A model generated the notes under the pieces. It was not told the DNA's origin. It saw only the letters and a list, made by a program, of their open reading frames with translations, and searched no databases. Below are positions 33,301 through 48,300 of a stretch of DNA of 64,000 bases, in pieces (within the stretch, counting starts at the first letter, position 1; every line of letters begins with the position of its first letter). The DNA comes from Chelydra serpentina (taxonomy: Eukaryota; Chordata; Testudines; Chelydridae). Made by a program: the position numbers and the translations under genes. Location: contig JBAIAC010000059.1 in the NCBI GenBank assembly GCA_037349315.1, forward strand, positions 27,622,501 to 27,686,500, in the 5' to 3' direction.

Positions 33301-36300
33301 GCCCAATACAGCAGTTCTTCGCCTTCTCCCTTCTGTTGATTTTTATGAACTGTGGGTCTAGAGCACAGAGTGACCTATATAATAAGAGTTATATACCCAG
33401 TTATAAGAGGTCTTAGGTTGGAGGGAGTTGGTGTACAGAAAGGGAGGAGAGGAGCCCTTGTCCCCACCCTTACACCCTGGTCTACACTTTTCACTGTGCA
33501 GTTTCATTAACTATACATTCATGCACGGGGTTGTCTTCCTTAGCTCTGCCTCATGTGAGTCTAGCAGGAGAACTCATACAAACTAGATTGGGCATGTGCA
33601 GCAAATGTTTTTCAAAGCCCCATGACTCAGTCAAATCAAAACCAATTTTCTCTGGACCACTCAAATGGGGTCAGGATGGGGTTGTACTTGAGTGGCTAGC
33701 CCAAGCTGCTGCCTATGCTACCATGGCCGCACTGCCATATTTAGTGCACCATCTTGAGCGGCGCTTGCATGTGTTTGTCTGCCTGAGCTGAGAATTACAC
33801 CACCCTATAGTCTCAAAGGCCCTTCGATATGGGTTGTTTCCCTGCTAATTTCAGCTTTCAATCCTCTGCCATTTTGGCTGTAAAGTGGTTCAAGGAAAGG
33901 TCACAAGGAGGGGAGGTACTTTTTTCCAGTCTTTCCTTTACTCAGAAACCTTAGTTTGTTGTAGAGAAATAAGTGGCTGGATTTGCAGAATCTGTATGTG
34001 AGGAAAGGCAAAAAGAAGAGTCAAAGATGATGCCCATGATGTGAACTTGGAAGATAGGAAATTGGACCAAATTAATCCTGGTGAAAACCCACCAAGTCAG
34101 TGATCTTAGATCAGAAATGCATTTGGCCCATTGACTTTCCAGTAGCTATGAGATGTCCCAGGGGAGAATATAGGCAATAGGTGGAGAAGTGGAACTGGAC
34201 TGATGGTAATAGTTTGGGGTTGAAAGGTAAATTTGGGAAACAACAACAACAAAAAAGAAAATAACAGAACACCACTAGCCGTCACCTTTAGCCCCCAACT
34301 AAAACCTCTCCAGCGCATCATCAAAGATCTACAACCTATCCTAAAAGATGATCCCTCACTCTCACAGATCTTGGGGGACAGACCAATCCTTGCTTACAGA
34401 CAGCCCCCCAACCTGAAGCAAATACTCACCAGCAACCACACACCATACAACAAAAACACCAACCCAGGAACTTATCCTTGCAACAAAGCCCTATGCCAAC
34501 TCTGTCAACATAGCGATTCAAGTGATACCATCACAGGGCCTAATCACATCCGCCACGCCATCAGGGGCTCATTCACCTGCACATCTACCAATGTGATATA
34601 TGCCATCATGTGCCAGCAATGCCCCTCTGCCATGTACATTGGCCAAACCGGACAGTCTCTACGCAAAAGAATAAATGGACATAAATCTGACATCAGGAAT
34701 CATAACATTCAAAAACCAGTAGGAGAACACTTCAACCTCCCTGATCACTCAGTGACAGATTTGAGGACAGCAGTGTTGCGACAGATTAACTCCAAAAGCA
34801 GACTTCAAAGAGAAACTATTGAACTCGAATTGATATGCAAACTAGATTGCATTGCCTCCGGATTAAATCGTGATTTGGAATGGCTCGGCCATTATGTTAA
34901 TTGAATCTATTTCCCTTAAGTTAACGATCCTCATTCACACCTGTGTGACCATCTTGTTTATCACTTCAAAAGCTTTTTCTTCCCCTGCTGTCATGTTTCC
35001 TCTCAACTAATTAGCCTCTTAAGATTGGTCTATACACCTGGACCTTATGTTTCTCTGACTGTATAAATGTCTGTCTGCAGTGTGTTTCATTCCATGCATC
35101 CAATGAAGTGGGTATTAACCCACGAAAGCTTATGCTGAAATAAATTTGTTAGTCTCTAAGGTGCTACAAGTTTTTCTTTCTTATTTTCGTTTTGCTGACA
35201 CAGACTAACACGGCTACTACACTTAAATGTAATCAACTAGTCTGATCTCCTGTACACATCACAGGCAATAAAACTTTCTTGAATTAATTCCTATTTGAAC
35301 TAGACCATATCTTTTTGAAAAACATCCAATCTTGATTTAAACATTCCCATTGATGGAAAATCCACCAGAGGCCTTAGTAAATTGTTCCAATGGTAAATTA
35401 CCCTCACTGTTAAAAACGTGTGCCTTACTTCTAGTCTAAATTTGTCTAGCTTCATCTTCCGCCATTGGAACTTGTTATATCTTTGTTCTACTGTGTCTGA
35501 AAAGGCAGGGGCCAAGGATAATGATGGATAAGAGACCCATTAGAAATGGCTAAAGGAGAGAGTAATTAGGGATATTGGTGACAGAGATTACTCTGAAGTG
35601 AGTAAAGCTCATTCTGTAGCGGGTCAAAGAGAGAACTGGAGCAAAGGAAATGGAAGGCACAGAAGTAAACTGCTCAAATGAGGTTAGAGGTGAAGGAGAG
35701 GAGGGATATGGGTATTAAAGAGACCGGTGGTGTCAAAAGGATATTTTGGGATTGAAGGTATAATTGCATGTTTGGAGGTAGAGGAGAAAAAACCAGAGGA
35801 GAGATTTAGGATAAGTGAAAGAGAATGACTAGGAGTGGACAAGGCTGAGGACACCCATTATGGCCTTGGAGGCTGGAGATGGACAGAATAAAAGAAATTG
35901 GATTCCGAGACAGAAATTCAGAAGGGAAGGGAGAGGAGAATGAAGAAATGGAGAGCACCTGCCAGAAGGTATTGACTCTGGCTTGGGTGATGTTGGCAAA
36001 GTGAGATTACATATTTTTGGCTCTGAGCCTACCGACTCTCTGAAAGCACTCAGCTGATTAATGTGCAACCACAAGTCCTGACTCCAGCATCACTAGCGTA
36101 GATGTCTAATTGATAAATGTGCCTATACACTATGATGCTAATGGCATCTTTGGTTCAAAACACCACCTGCAGGTTCCAACTATCACAGCATCTTCTGGAG
36201 GTTTTGCTACTTGGTGGCTTCCACTCAAGTGATGCTAGGAATTTGACTCGTCTTTGGGGTTTCTGGAGGATCAGCGGGTACCTCTTTGTCAGTGGCTACC

Positions 36301-39300
36301 TGAAGCTGGGCAGAATTTCAATGTCTGAGTATTGACTCAAAGATCAGGGCCAGAAGGGCACAGCCTAGCTAAATCATTCATTCATATCTATCTATCTATC
36401 TAATTTGTGAGGTTCAGGACAGGAGAAAGAGAATTAGTTTCTCTTTGGAGGAAAAAAATGTATCATGAAAATACAAAAAACAAAGGAGCAGGTTCATTTA
36501 AAAAAAAATATATATATATATTCTGCTATCCTACTTCTTTGTTCCTCTGTATTTTGTAATGGATCCCAAAGCAAAATGTCGCTAAGGTCAAAGAGCAAGG
36601 GAGTTCACTACTGGGTTTGTTCAAATTATTTGTGTCTGGATCTGAAGGGCATGTGGAGCCTGTTGGCTCTAACAACATTTTACCAACTGAAATATTGTAA
36701 AACTGGCAATTAACAAGTTGTTTGCAGTGTCGTCGTAGTGGTGTTGGTCCCAGGATATGAGAGAGACAAAGTGGGTGAGGTAATATCTTTTATTGGACCA
36801 ACTTCTGTTGCTGAAAGAGAGAAGCTTTTGAGCTACACAGAGATCTTCTAATACCTGTGTAGCTCAAAAGCTTGTTAGAAGTTGGTCTAATAAAAGATAT
36901 TGCCTCACCCATCTTCTCTCTGTCTCAGTTTTAATGAGTTGTCTAAAGCTTTATGGTTAAGGCAGTTGGTGCATACCAAGGGCTTAATCCTTCACCATTC
37001 AAATGAATGGGAGTTTTTCCATTGAATTAAATGGGAGCAGGATCAAGTCCCATTAGAGCTTGTAAAATAGTGTTATTACTGATAACATTAACAATTCATT
37101 TATATTGCAATAGTGCCTAAGAGTCCCAGTTATAGACCAGGATCTCACTATGCTGTGTACTATACAAACACAGTTCCTGCCTCAAGGTGCTTATGTCCGT
37201 TGACTAAATTAACGGAAATGTTTTACCAATATTTTCAAATAGGTTATGCAATAGGTATATATTTGCCCAGCTCTAGATACTAAAGCAGTGTCTCCATTTG
37301 AAAAGTCAGAATGCTAAAGGGACTGTTTAACTGGTAAAATGCTTAATACACCAGATTTGGAGATTGGAAGACATCCTCTCAGACATTGTTAAAGTGGATT
37401 TGCTGTAGATGGTGATGAATGCAACAATAAAAGACAATATTTCCTCATATTCTAAATATGAAATTTTGAGGAACTATCTGAAAATTAAAATCGTAAAGGT
37501 GTTGGGCCAGAAATGAAGGATCTGGTGCCTCTCATTTGCACTTACATTACTGAAAGAAGGCTTGAATTTGATTTTAGCTATAGATTGTGAGGTGTACAGG
37601 ATTTATCAAGTTCATGTTTATAATATTCGTTGAGGGTATGATTATCTCACCAGTTATTGCTTCATACAGACATCTTGTCCCTCCCAATGTGAAGCAGATG
37701 AAAACAGTGATTTTTTTTTTTCAAGAGTCCAGAATTCTATGCAAATACACATTTGGGAATTTATTAATTAAAAGAAATAATATATGGAGAAAAGAGCCAT
37801 TGTTTTAACTCTTTTCCTTCCTAGACTGAATATGCAAAATCGGGTAAGGATTCTTTTTAAATGAGACAAAATGATCATTTCTCTCAAAATTTTCAAGGAT
37901 TATTTTTTCTGTAATAGGAGCATCTCTTTCAGATGACCCAGATATGAAGCAAGATGTTGTGAATCCGTCTAACATTGTACAAACTACCAAGAATGACTCT
38001 TACCATTTTTATACCCCTTTATTGCCACATCTCCAGTAATCTCAAGAATAAATGTATGAACACAGATTTATCATATGGATTTCTTCTTGATGCTATTTTT
38101 AAATACAGCACATAGTCCTGACTGAAATTTTTTTGATCAAAAAGACTTTCATGGAAAATTATTACCTTGTTTTGAAAATTAAATTTGTCTCAAAAAACTC
38201 CACCTTTTTGAAACTTTTTTTTTTGAAGAATGTTTTGATTTTTTTTCAGTATTTTTTTTTTAATTGAAAGGTTACCAAAAACATGATGGAAATGGTTATA
38301 AAAATTTTTATTTCATACTACTGATTATTGTAAAAAAAAATTATTTACAAAATTTCTGAAACGTTGATAACCCTTTAAAAAATGTTTTGGATAAATGTTT
38401 TGATTACAAAATTCACAAATAATAGAAAGAAGGAAGGGTCTGTTTTGAACCCAGTGAAAGGGGAACAATTTTGATATTTTTTCTGATTTTTTTTCATGTT
38501 TGAAACAGATCTAACATGATTTAATATGTTGAAATACATTTAGTTTTATATGAAAGTATACATTTTGTAATTAAATGTTGCAGGCATACTCAGTTTAGCA
38601 TATTATAAAAGTTAAACTTTTTTTAAATGAGTAGTTTAATGCATTGATTTCAGATGCAGAATAGAACAGGAAACATACAATATTGTACTGAATTTTAATC
38701 CAGAGTTGCTTCCTGCTGAGATGGGACATAATTTTCTTCGGCTAGCTTAATATCTTCTTAATAAGATGTTAGCTTAATATCTTCTGGGATTTTTCTCACT
38801 CCATTTACTTGTATGTTTTTTTCAGGATCCCTTTGAGGCATTTCACATTGATAAGGGGCTGGTGAGAAAGTACATGAGCTCATTGCGGATTGGGGAGCTG
38901 GCCCTGGATCAACCAAGCTTTGAGCCCACCAAAAATGTGAGTTTGTCCAAAAGGCCAGAAACACAACTGGATCTGGAATTGGGAGGATGCTCTGAGAAAA
39001 TGCAAATCCACATTTCCATTCATGTACAGACTGTCGGAACCCCCAATATACTTCACATTGCATATTGAAACCAGAGTGTCTGGTGGAGGAGGGCTGAGGA
39101 AACATTGGCTGAGGGCTTCCCCTGGTGTCATAATGACCCACACTGGGAATAGCAGGTCCAGTCTCTCACAGACTTCCCCTCCAGTACACAATTCTCACAG
39201 TGAATCCCACATAGCAGTGACAGTAGGGAAGAATGTGTCAGCCTCAGGATCTCCCCAGTGGTACAAAGACTGTCAGTGGGGTTGACAGAGCCTGTCAGCT

Positions 39301-42300
39301 GTTCCCTAGTGTTGTAATGTCTCCTTTCAGAGGGAATAGAACCTGCTGGTAAAATGTTTCCTTCACTGCCATGGTGGCTTCTCTGCAGAGCAGAAGCAGA
39401 GTAAACCTGCCAGCTCCTTGGGCTGTTGTTTTGCCAACCCAGAATGAAGAGTGCTGTAATGCTGGGTCTCCCCACAGAAATTGCTGGTAGAGGACTTCCG
39501 GGAGCTGCACACCACTGTTGAAAGGATGGGACTCCTCAACCCCAACCACCTCTTCTTCTTCCTGCTTCTCCTGCACATTCTGATGCTGGATGTTGCTGGA
39601 TGGTTTGTTCTTTGGTATTTTGGGACATCTTTAGTGCCTTTCCTCATCTCTACAGTGCTGCTGACCATTTCTCAGGTAAATTCCTCAACCCACAGAATGT
39701 AGTTTGGGACAGCTTACCCTTCCTCACACTCGGGGCCAGTTACATATTCCTATTACATGGCTATGCCCCTTACCTTTGCTGTGACTAGTCACTAGCAGGA
39801 TACTCTTTCTTCACCTGAGGTTGTATCAATAATAACCAAAGATAAAAGGTTCAGGTAGAGGTACTCGGAGGACTGCAAATGCTGTTGGAATACTGGTTTG
39901 GGGGAGTTCACCATTACTGGAGTTCTTGTCTTTCCCAGCCAGAGGCACCTTAGAAAATGTCGTAAGAGCGCTGGATGTGGGGAGCTCACAATTTCTCAAG
40001 TGCTTAGCCTCATCCAGCCGGTGGAGGTACAGTAGGCAATGATGCAGAAATGCTGGATGTAAGGGGCTCACAGCAGCTCTAGTCACAGCTTCTCCCAGGA
40101 GTCTGTGTAAAGAAGTTAGCCTAAGGTAGAGATGTTGCATGTAGTGAACTCAACCCTGTGGAATGTATGTTTGTTTGTTTATTTTATTCGGACTGAATGA
40201 AGTTAGAACTGTCAGTATATCTCCTTCCCATAGTCTGCTAGACCGCCTTAGTCCACACCCAGTCTTCTTCTTATAACAAAAAGGTTGCTTCTGATCTTTG
40301 ATCTTTTGAGTCTGAACTTTTGAGACATCCTGTGTAGGAGCCAAGCTTTTTCTTGTGTCCCAAATGGGAGCATGAGGTGCCCTGGAGCTGAGGACACAGA
40401 AGCACTGAAAGACACCAATATTCTTCCTATGCCTGGCTGGTCCTTTGGCATTACTAATGCTCAGAGGAGGTGGCAGCAGGGTTCTTCTCAAAGGAAGGGT
40501 ACTCTTCTACAGAGTTCAAACTACTTCTATAGAGTTAGCTCCAGTCTTGGTTCACAACCCTCCCTTCACCCACTACTCTCTTCCCACCAAAGTGGCTGGT
40601 AGTGTGAAAAAAATGCCTTATTGATACCAGGAACACATGTTTTTAGCAGGCTGGGGTCGAATGCTCTGATAGTGAAAATGGAGCGAGTGCCCTAGAGTTC
40701 ACTGAATGGAGTCTCAACAGCTTGCAAGCAGGGGACACTGCACACAGAGGGGTACCTTAGGATAGAGTATATTGACAATTCAAAAGATTTCCTTCATACC
40801 AGCAGAGGGCATTCTCATCAGGTTGGCTTGCATTGACAGTACAGGGAGAGAACATCCCTCTAGAGAATGGACCTCTCCCTGGTACCAGGAAGAGGAGGTC
40901 TCACTGAGTTGGGGAGCGCTGACCTCCCAGTTTTCATGGAATCGGTAGGACTGAGCATACCACCGCCCTGGCCCTGATGCAGCCGTGTACTAAAACCTGG
41001 CCCTGTTTGTTGAATGATCCCTATTCTTTTTCAGTCCCAGGCTGGTTTTCTGCAGCACGATTTGGGGCACCTTTCAGTTTTCAGCAGTACCAAATGGAAC
41101 CACTTGGTTCACGAGTTTGTGATGAGCCATCTGAAGGTAAGTGGCTGATACTGGGGGTGTTCTACCACTTTGGTAGAACTGATCAAGCATGGGGGGAGGG
41201 GTCCCCTTTCAGTTCAGATAGCGTTACGCTGACATTCTGCACTCTCCATGTAATTAGAAGAATGTGGTGCACCACTGCGAAGACGGTCAATATGTGACAG
41301 ATGAGGTGATTTAATATTTGATAGTGTTGTAGTCTGATTCCTGTGCTCTCCTCCTTTCCTGCAGGGGCTTTCAGCACAGTGGTGGTCTCTCCACCATTCC
41401 CAGCACCATGCCAAGCCCAACTGCTTCCATAAGGACCCTGATATCGCAATGCATCCTTCCTTGTTTGCCTTGGGAAAGATACTCTCTGTGGAGGTGAGTG
41501 TGGGGGTGGGCTAGGAATTATTTAGACCACTGAAAAAATATGATGCGAAAAGGTTCTGAAATCAGGAGACTGTATGTTTTGGAACAAGCTAATCCCTGGA
41601 TCTTAGACTCAGACTCATAGACTTTAAGGTCAGAAGGGACCATTATGATCATCTAGTCTGACCTCCTGCACAATGCAGGCCACAGAATCTCACCCACCCA
41701 CTCCTGCAATAATCCTCTCACCTATGTCTCAGCTATTGAAGTCCTCAAATCATGGTTTAAAGACTTCAAGATGCAGAGAATTCTCCAGTAAGTGACCCAT
41801 GCCCCATGCTGCAGAGGAAGGCGAAAAACCTCCAAGGCCTTTGCCGATCTACCCTGGAGGAAAATTCCTTCCCGACCCCAAATATGGCGATCAGCTGAAC
41901 CCTGAGCATGTGGGCAAGACTCACCAGCCAGACACCCAGGAAAAAGTTCTCTGTAGTAACTTCTAACATCCCATCATTGACCATTGGTCCTATTTACCAC
42001 TGATGGCAATTAATTGACCTTTGACTAAGATCATGTTAACCCATCAAACCATCCCCTCCATAAACTTATCTAGCTTAATCTTGAAGCCAGTTAGGTCTTT
42101 TGCCCCCACTGCTTCCCTTGGAAGGCTGTTCCAGAACTTCACTCCTCTGATGGTTAGAAACCTTCATCTAATTTCAAGTCTAAACTTCCTGATGGCCAGT
42201 TCATATCCATTTGTTCTTGTGTCCACATTGGTACTGAGCTGAAATCATTCCTCTCCCTCCCTGGTATTTTTCCCTCTGATATATTTAAAGAGAGCAATCA

Positions 42301-45300
42301 TATCTCCCCTCAGCCTTCTTTTGGTTAAAGTAAACAAATCAAGCTCCTTGAGTCTCCTTTCATACGACAGGTTTTCCATTCCTCGGATCATCCTAGTGGC
42401 CCTTCTCTGTACCTGTTCTAGTTTGAATTCATCCTCCTTAAACATGGGAGACCAGAACTGCACACACTATTCCAAATGAGGTCTCACCAATGCCTTGTAT
42501 AACGGTACTAACACCTCCTTATCGCTACTAGAAATACCTCGCCTAATGCATCCCAAGACCGCATTTGCTTTTTTCACGGCCACATCACATTGGCGACTCA
42601 TAGTCATCCTGTGATCAACCAGGACGCCGAGGTCCTTCTTCTCTTCCGTTACTTCCAACTGATGTGTCCCCAGCTTATAACTAAAATTCTTGTTATTAAT
42701 CCCTAAATGCATAACCTTACACTTTTCACTATTAAATTTCATCCTATTACTATTACTCCAGTTTACAAGGTCATCCAGATCTTCCTGTATGATATCCCGA
42801 TCCTTTTCTGAATTGGCAATACTTCCCAACTTTGTGTAATCCGCAAACTTAATTAGCACACTCCCACTTTTGGTGCCGAGGTGCAAGGGGCAAGGATGGG
42901 ATACAGATCTGCTGCCTGAAATCTCTTTGGGTTCTATCGGAAACAGAAAAAGGAAGAGAGAAACAGAGAATAGAAGATGAAAGGAAAACAGTGAGAGCAA
43001 AGGCAACAAGCAAATGAGGGAGCGCTTTTGTTGTGGCCTACATTTGCCTATATCAAATAGGTGTACCACACATCAGGATGGGCTGATTCTCACCCCTGTC
43101 CCCTTAAAACACCAGATTAATTTCCCTTTCCCACTTCCTCTCTGTGACATGCCTAGGGTACAGTCTAGACTGATGAACAGCTGTGTCACCTCAGCCCTCT
43201 TATCTAGGGTGCCCTTTAGACTGTTTTGCTGCAGTAGTTACCACTCCTGATCTGCTCTCACATTCTGAAGGCTGTGTGTCACTCCCAGCTATATAGTGTG
43301 AGTGCTGCAGCCAGCCACTCTTGAACCACACTGCAGGGTGACACTAGCACGCTCCCAATCCCAGGCTTTTCCCCAGAAACGTACGTCTAGTACTGCCCAG
43401 CTTTCTCCTGGACAATACAAACTCATAGAAAGTCTGTCATTTTATTAATAGAAAACGATGTGCACAAATCCTGTTATCTCAAATGGAGCTTCCCAAGCAC
43501 TTCAATCCAAACACACTGGTTTAGATAAAACAATAAAACAAGTTTATTAAATACAAAGAGATTTTAAGTGAACACAAGTAACGAGGCATAAAAGTCAGAG
43601 TTGGTCACAAGTAAAATAAAGGTCAAATGCAACTAATGCCTAACTTAACAAATGAGCAAATTCAAAGCAAAGTCTCTCTCACTACATGCTTCAGTAGTTC
43701 TATTGGCTGAAATTCTTTCAGTTCGGATCCCTCCCATAGTCCAGTGCTGCTTCCTTCAGATGTCGTGAATGCCGTGGGCAGAGCAAGGGGAAAGATCATT
43801 TGGGGCATCCCGCTTTTCTTTTTATAGTCCTCTCCTTCGTTTGAGAAGCTTACCCTGCTCCCAGCTGGAGATCAGGCATTCTTCCCGAACAAGAACTTTG
43901 TTGTTTCTTTGCTAAGATGCAAACTCTTGCCCATGTTCCCTTCCTGCCAATGAACGGCTACCTAGCAAGCGATGACCCACCCATTGCTTTGAGATACTCA
44001 AATAACTGACTGCTAAAAATGCCCTCTTCTGTCTATATGATTGGTCAGAATGTGTACCCAGTCCTATCATACACTGATTTGTCCCTAGTGAGCCATATAT
44101 TTGTGAACTTCACGCTTGATTATTGCAATTCATCGTATCTATGAATGAACCACAGACCCTGCAATAAGCTCCAGTTGGTTCAGGATGCAGAAGCTGCCTG
44201 ATCATCAGCCAAGGCCTCTGAGAGCACATTGCCCCTGTGCTCCTCTCTCTGCATTGGCTCTCCAGGTAATACAGAACGATTTGCAGAGTTTTGGTCCTAA
44301 TATTCAAAGCTGTCCAGGGATTAGGCCAGTTACCCGAGAATCTTTTCCTTCTGTGAGACTATGACTACTCACTACTGCTATGTTCCTGTGGTACAATGGA
44401 ACCGTCAGCTTCAAGGATGAGGCTACTGACCATTGGAGACAGAACTCTCACCTCTGGAACACGTCAGAATGACAAATCTCACTGTCTTCAGGACAAAGTG
44501 CAACAGTCAGTTATGTGGCTTAGCCTTTCCGCAATAAAAAAAAGTTCATAAAAATATGGGCTTAGTATAAAAATCAAGACAGATAGTACTCAAGCAGTGA
44601 CGCCTCCTGGTGCTTCACCGCTGTGACAAAAGCAGCTCTGTGGATCACAGATTGTGGTGCATGGAACACAACCGGAACACCCCCACTGTATTAGAGCATT
44701 GCACAATGCTACTTATTGCCACCTCTCCCCCTTATAAACCAATCTAACAATTCCAGCCTAACTTCATTGACTGCTGGGGTGACATTATCACTTAACTGTG
44801 ACAGAACTATGCTTTATATATTTCCTATAACAAATGTGTGTGTATCTCTGACATTTGTAGAGACAAAGGGTACATCTCCGCGCTTCCCAGCATGGGCTGA
44901 CAGTCGTGCGCCAGCTCTGCTTGAACTAGTGCATGAAAAATAGCAGTGTAGTCAGGGTAGCACCTAGCCGCCTGAGTACAAACCCACCTGCGTCCTCAGG
45001 TAGCTAGCCCGAGCCACCGCCCAAGCCGCGCACAGCAACATTGCTATTTTTAGCTTGCTACTTGAGCCCAGCTAGTGCATGTCTGTCTGCCCGCACTGAG
45101 GAGCTCGCTCCCATCCGCAGTGTAGAGGTACCCAAATTAACCTAAAAGAAGATCAAGTGTCTATCCTTAGCAGCAGGAGGAGAGATCTGCCAATGCCCAC
45201 GATTGCCATTAATCACGATGAGCCATCTGAGATCTGCACATGGAGGGTCCCCTTCACATTTGATTCTCACCCCTTCACATGGAAGAGTGGGGAAATCAGC

Positions 45301-48300
45301 CACCTCTGCAGCTACATGTCCCTTCACATGGGTCCTGAGATCAGTAGGTGAGGTCAGGTACAGCATTGTGCTAGCAACTTTGCAGGGAAAGTGGTGGGCA
45401 GATACTGCATTAACTTATTCATGGAGCCCCCTCTGTGCAGAAATGGTGGCCTTTCTTCTAGAAAACTTGCGGCAGGGGCCCCAGAGTTAGCATGGAGGCA
45501 CAGGGCCTTAGCACAAATGGCGATGGCTGCCAGCAGATCTCCAATATCCACAATTTCTTAACCTCCAGTTTCTTCTGGAGGGATGGTGAACTCTGCATCC
45601 CAAGGGAAGAATTTGGAGAAAACTCCTCAACTGGAATCTTGTGGAGTATTCCTCCCAACTGGCAGCCCTCCTTCAGGTTTTTCCAGAGGAGGGGCCATCT
45701 GGTCTTATATCTGGAAGCCCTTCTACTAGAATATGCTCCTTAGACAGAGGACCATTTTGGGTGTAAAGTTTCTGGACTGGTATGTCACTGACAGTAAGTA
45801 TGCAAGAGTGAAAAAAAATTACAAGATGCTACCCGTATGTACTTGAGATTGTAGGGAAAATGTTTATTATATTGCATTGTTTGTGAAATAGTATATAATA
45901 ATGTAATTAGGCCTCTTCTGATCTCCCTTATGCTGTTGTAATTCAATGGATTAAGATGTCTGAGCAGGTGTATCTCGAGGAGGAGGCAATGAAATGTATT
46001 TGAGTGGGCGTTTCTCTAGCTCAGCTGACCTGCCATGACCCCATGACTTTTTTTACAGCTCGGCATGAAGAAGAAGAAGTTTATGCCTTACAATCATCAG
46101 CACAAGTATTTCTTCATCAGTGAGTATACCTGCCTTGCCCAATAGGTCCTTGTCTAACAATCACCACCAACTCCTATATTAAATAATCCCAGGGGCTGAG
46201 AGGACTTCTCTCCCATGACAGTCTTATAGTAGATTACAATGTTTGGGGTACCCAGTCTGTGGCTGAAATTGTCACCTCATGTGCTAAAGCAACTGACACA
46301 CAACAATGACAAAAAGGTGAAAGGAAAGAGAGGAGAGATGAGGGTGACTGAGGAGAAGGAGACAAGATGAAAGGAAACTGAGGAGTAGTCATGGAGGAGA
46401 AGAGAGGAGGGGGATGGAGGGAGAATCCATCTATTCCCTACCATCACTATGCTATCTGAGCACCTTATAGATGCAAATGTTATAAATCAGAAGAGTCTTT
46501 GTCTCCGTCCAGAGGTGAAGAGGTGCTGCTGAGGTGATTGACAATTCCATTATTATAGACAAATGTAGCTCTAATGCAAGGTGGCGATTATGGAGAGTGA
46601 GGTGGTCTGTCAGGGAGATAGGAACATTACAATGGAGAGCTTTAAAGATCAGGATCAAAACCTTGAACTTCATTCAGTATTTGACAGGGAGCTGGCATAC
46701 AGCGTAGTGCCAGAGTCGTGCACTGTCCATGGTCTGTGTTGATATGTGTGTGGGTTGCTGCATTTTGAGCCAGCTGGAACACTTTACAGGACATTGCTCT
46801 CATTCTGATATATTGCATTTCAGTAGTCAAGCTTGGAGGTCATGAAAATATGGATCATCCAAATCTGACAGAAAGGAGTGCACTCTCCAGGCTACCAGTG
46901 GATAGAAAAGAGCATTTTCACTGCTGTAGCTATTTGGGTATTCAGAAGCATTGATGAGTTCCAAAAGATGGTGTGTAGCATCAGGTTCACCTATTGACAC
47001 TCAGGTGCAGGGAGATGGTACGATTTGCATTCAGTTGGAAGCAGGTGCAGAGTTGAGAGTCGTCTACGGATTGCTGGCCTCTGAATCTATAAAATGGAGG
47101 AAGAAAGGAAGGGGAGTGGGGAGTAAGGAGGAGAGTAAGGAAGGAAGATGAGGAGCGAAATCTCTTGGAAGCATAGTTTGGTGATGAGCCCTGGAAAGCC
47201 CCGGAGCTGCACAGAGCTCTCCTTTCATTCTGGTTTCCAGGGTGTTCCTTAACTAGGTGAGGCTGTTAATGTCTCTGCTCTTCTTGTTTTCTTCTCCAGC
47301 CATGCCCCTGCTTGTGGTTCCAGTGTTCCAGTTGTACTCCTTGTACTTCATATTCCAGCGCAAACTATGGAGGGTAAGTGCACTCAGCATTTCCCACAAA
47401 CCTTTGCAAACGGGCAGCCAGGGCTGGCCTTACAATGAGGTGAACTGAGGCAGCCGCCTCAGATGCCAGATGGGGTTTGAGGGGGGCGCCACTAGGACCC
47501 AGAGTGTAGAAAATTGTGTCTGCTGCTAGTGCATGTGTATTCTCTCTGCTCTAGATGCACAGAGATGGTGGAGTGCTGTGCTGGAGGAAGGAGGGCACAA
47601 GAGACATAATAGGCAGGCAGGAGAAAAGGTGAGAGGGAATAACAGAAAGCTGCAGGGAGAGAGAGGAGGAAGAGCCTCTTATGTACCTCTCTAGCACCCC
47701 CAGGAGCCTGGACTGATTAACACCAGCTTCTCAGGAAGCTTCCTGTTTCCTGCTACTTCCCTGAACCCACTTGAGGAGAACAGGCAGTCAACTGAAGTAG
47801 TAGGAGCCAGTTAGGCCCTTAAGATGCTGATATCGTCCACTCAGGCCCTGCTACCAGCCTGCTTATTTGTCCCCTTCAATTGAGTGTTGAGAGCCACTCT
47901 AGCTGGCACAGAACAGCAGTCATGAGTGAAAGAAGAAAATGCCCCCCTGGGGCAGCAGTCAGAAAAAGAAAGAAAGCAAAGGAAGCTTTTTTATCTAAGC
48001 AGGAAGGAGCTCTCCTGAGATACATAGACACAAATGTTCACAGTGAGCCTTCTGGCCCCAGTGAGGATGTGAGTGGTGAGGAGATGCCTGATCTTCCAGT
48101 TAGAGTGCAGGTGACCTGGAAGCTACTGCAGCATCCATATCTCCATCTCAAATGGATGTAACCATGCACATTCCTGAAGAAAAGTGTAGATCAGAGAAGA
48201 GTGTGGTGGAGGCACAAGAAACAGCTGCTGCTGAGTTTAGTTCCTTAAGTCTAGATGATCCAGGACTGTGGACCCATTTGAGCAGTAGCCTGAGGGACTT

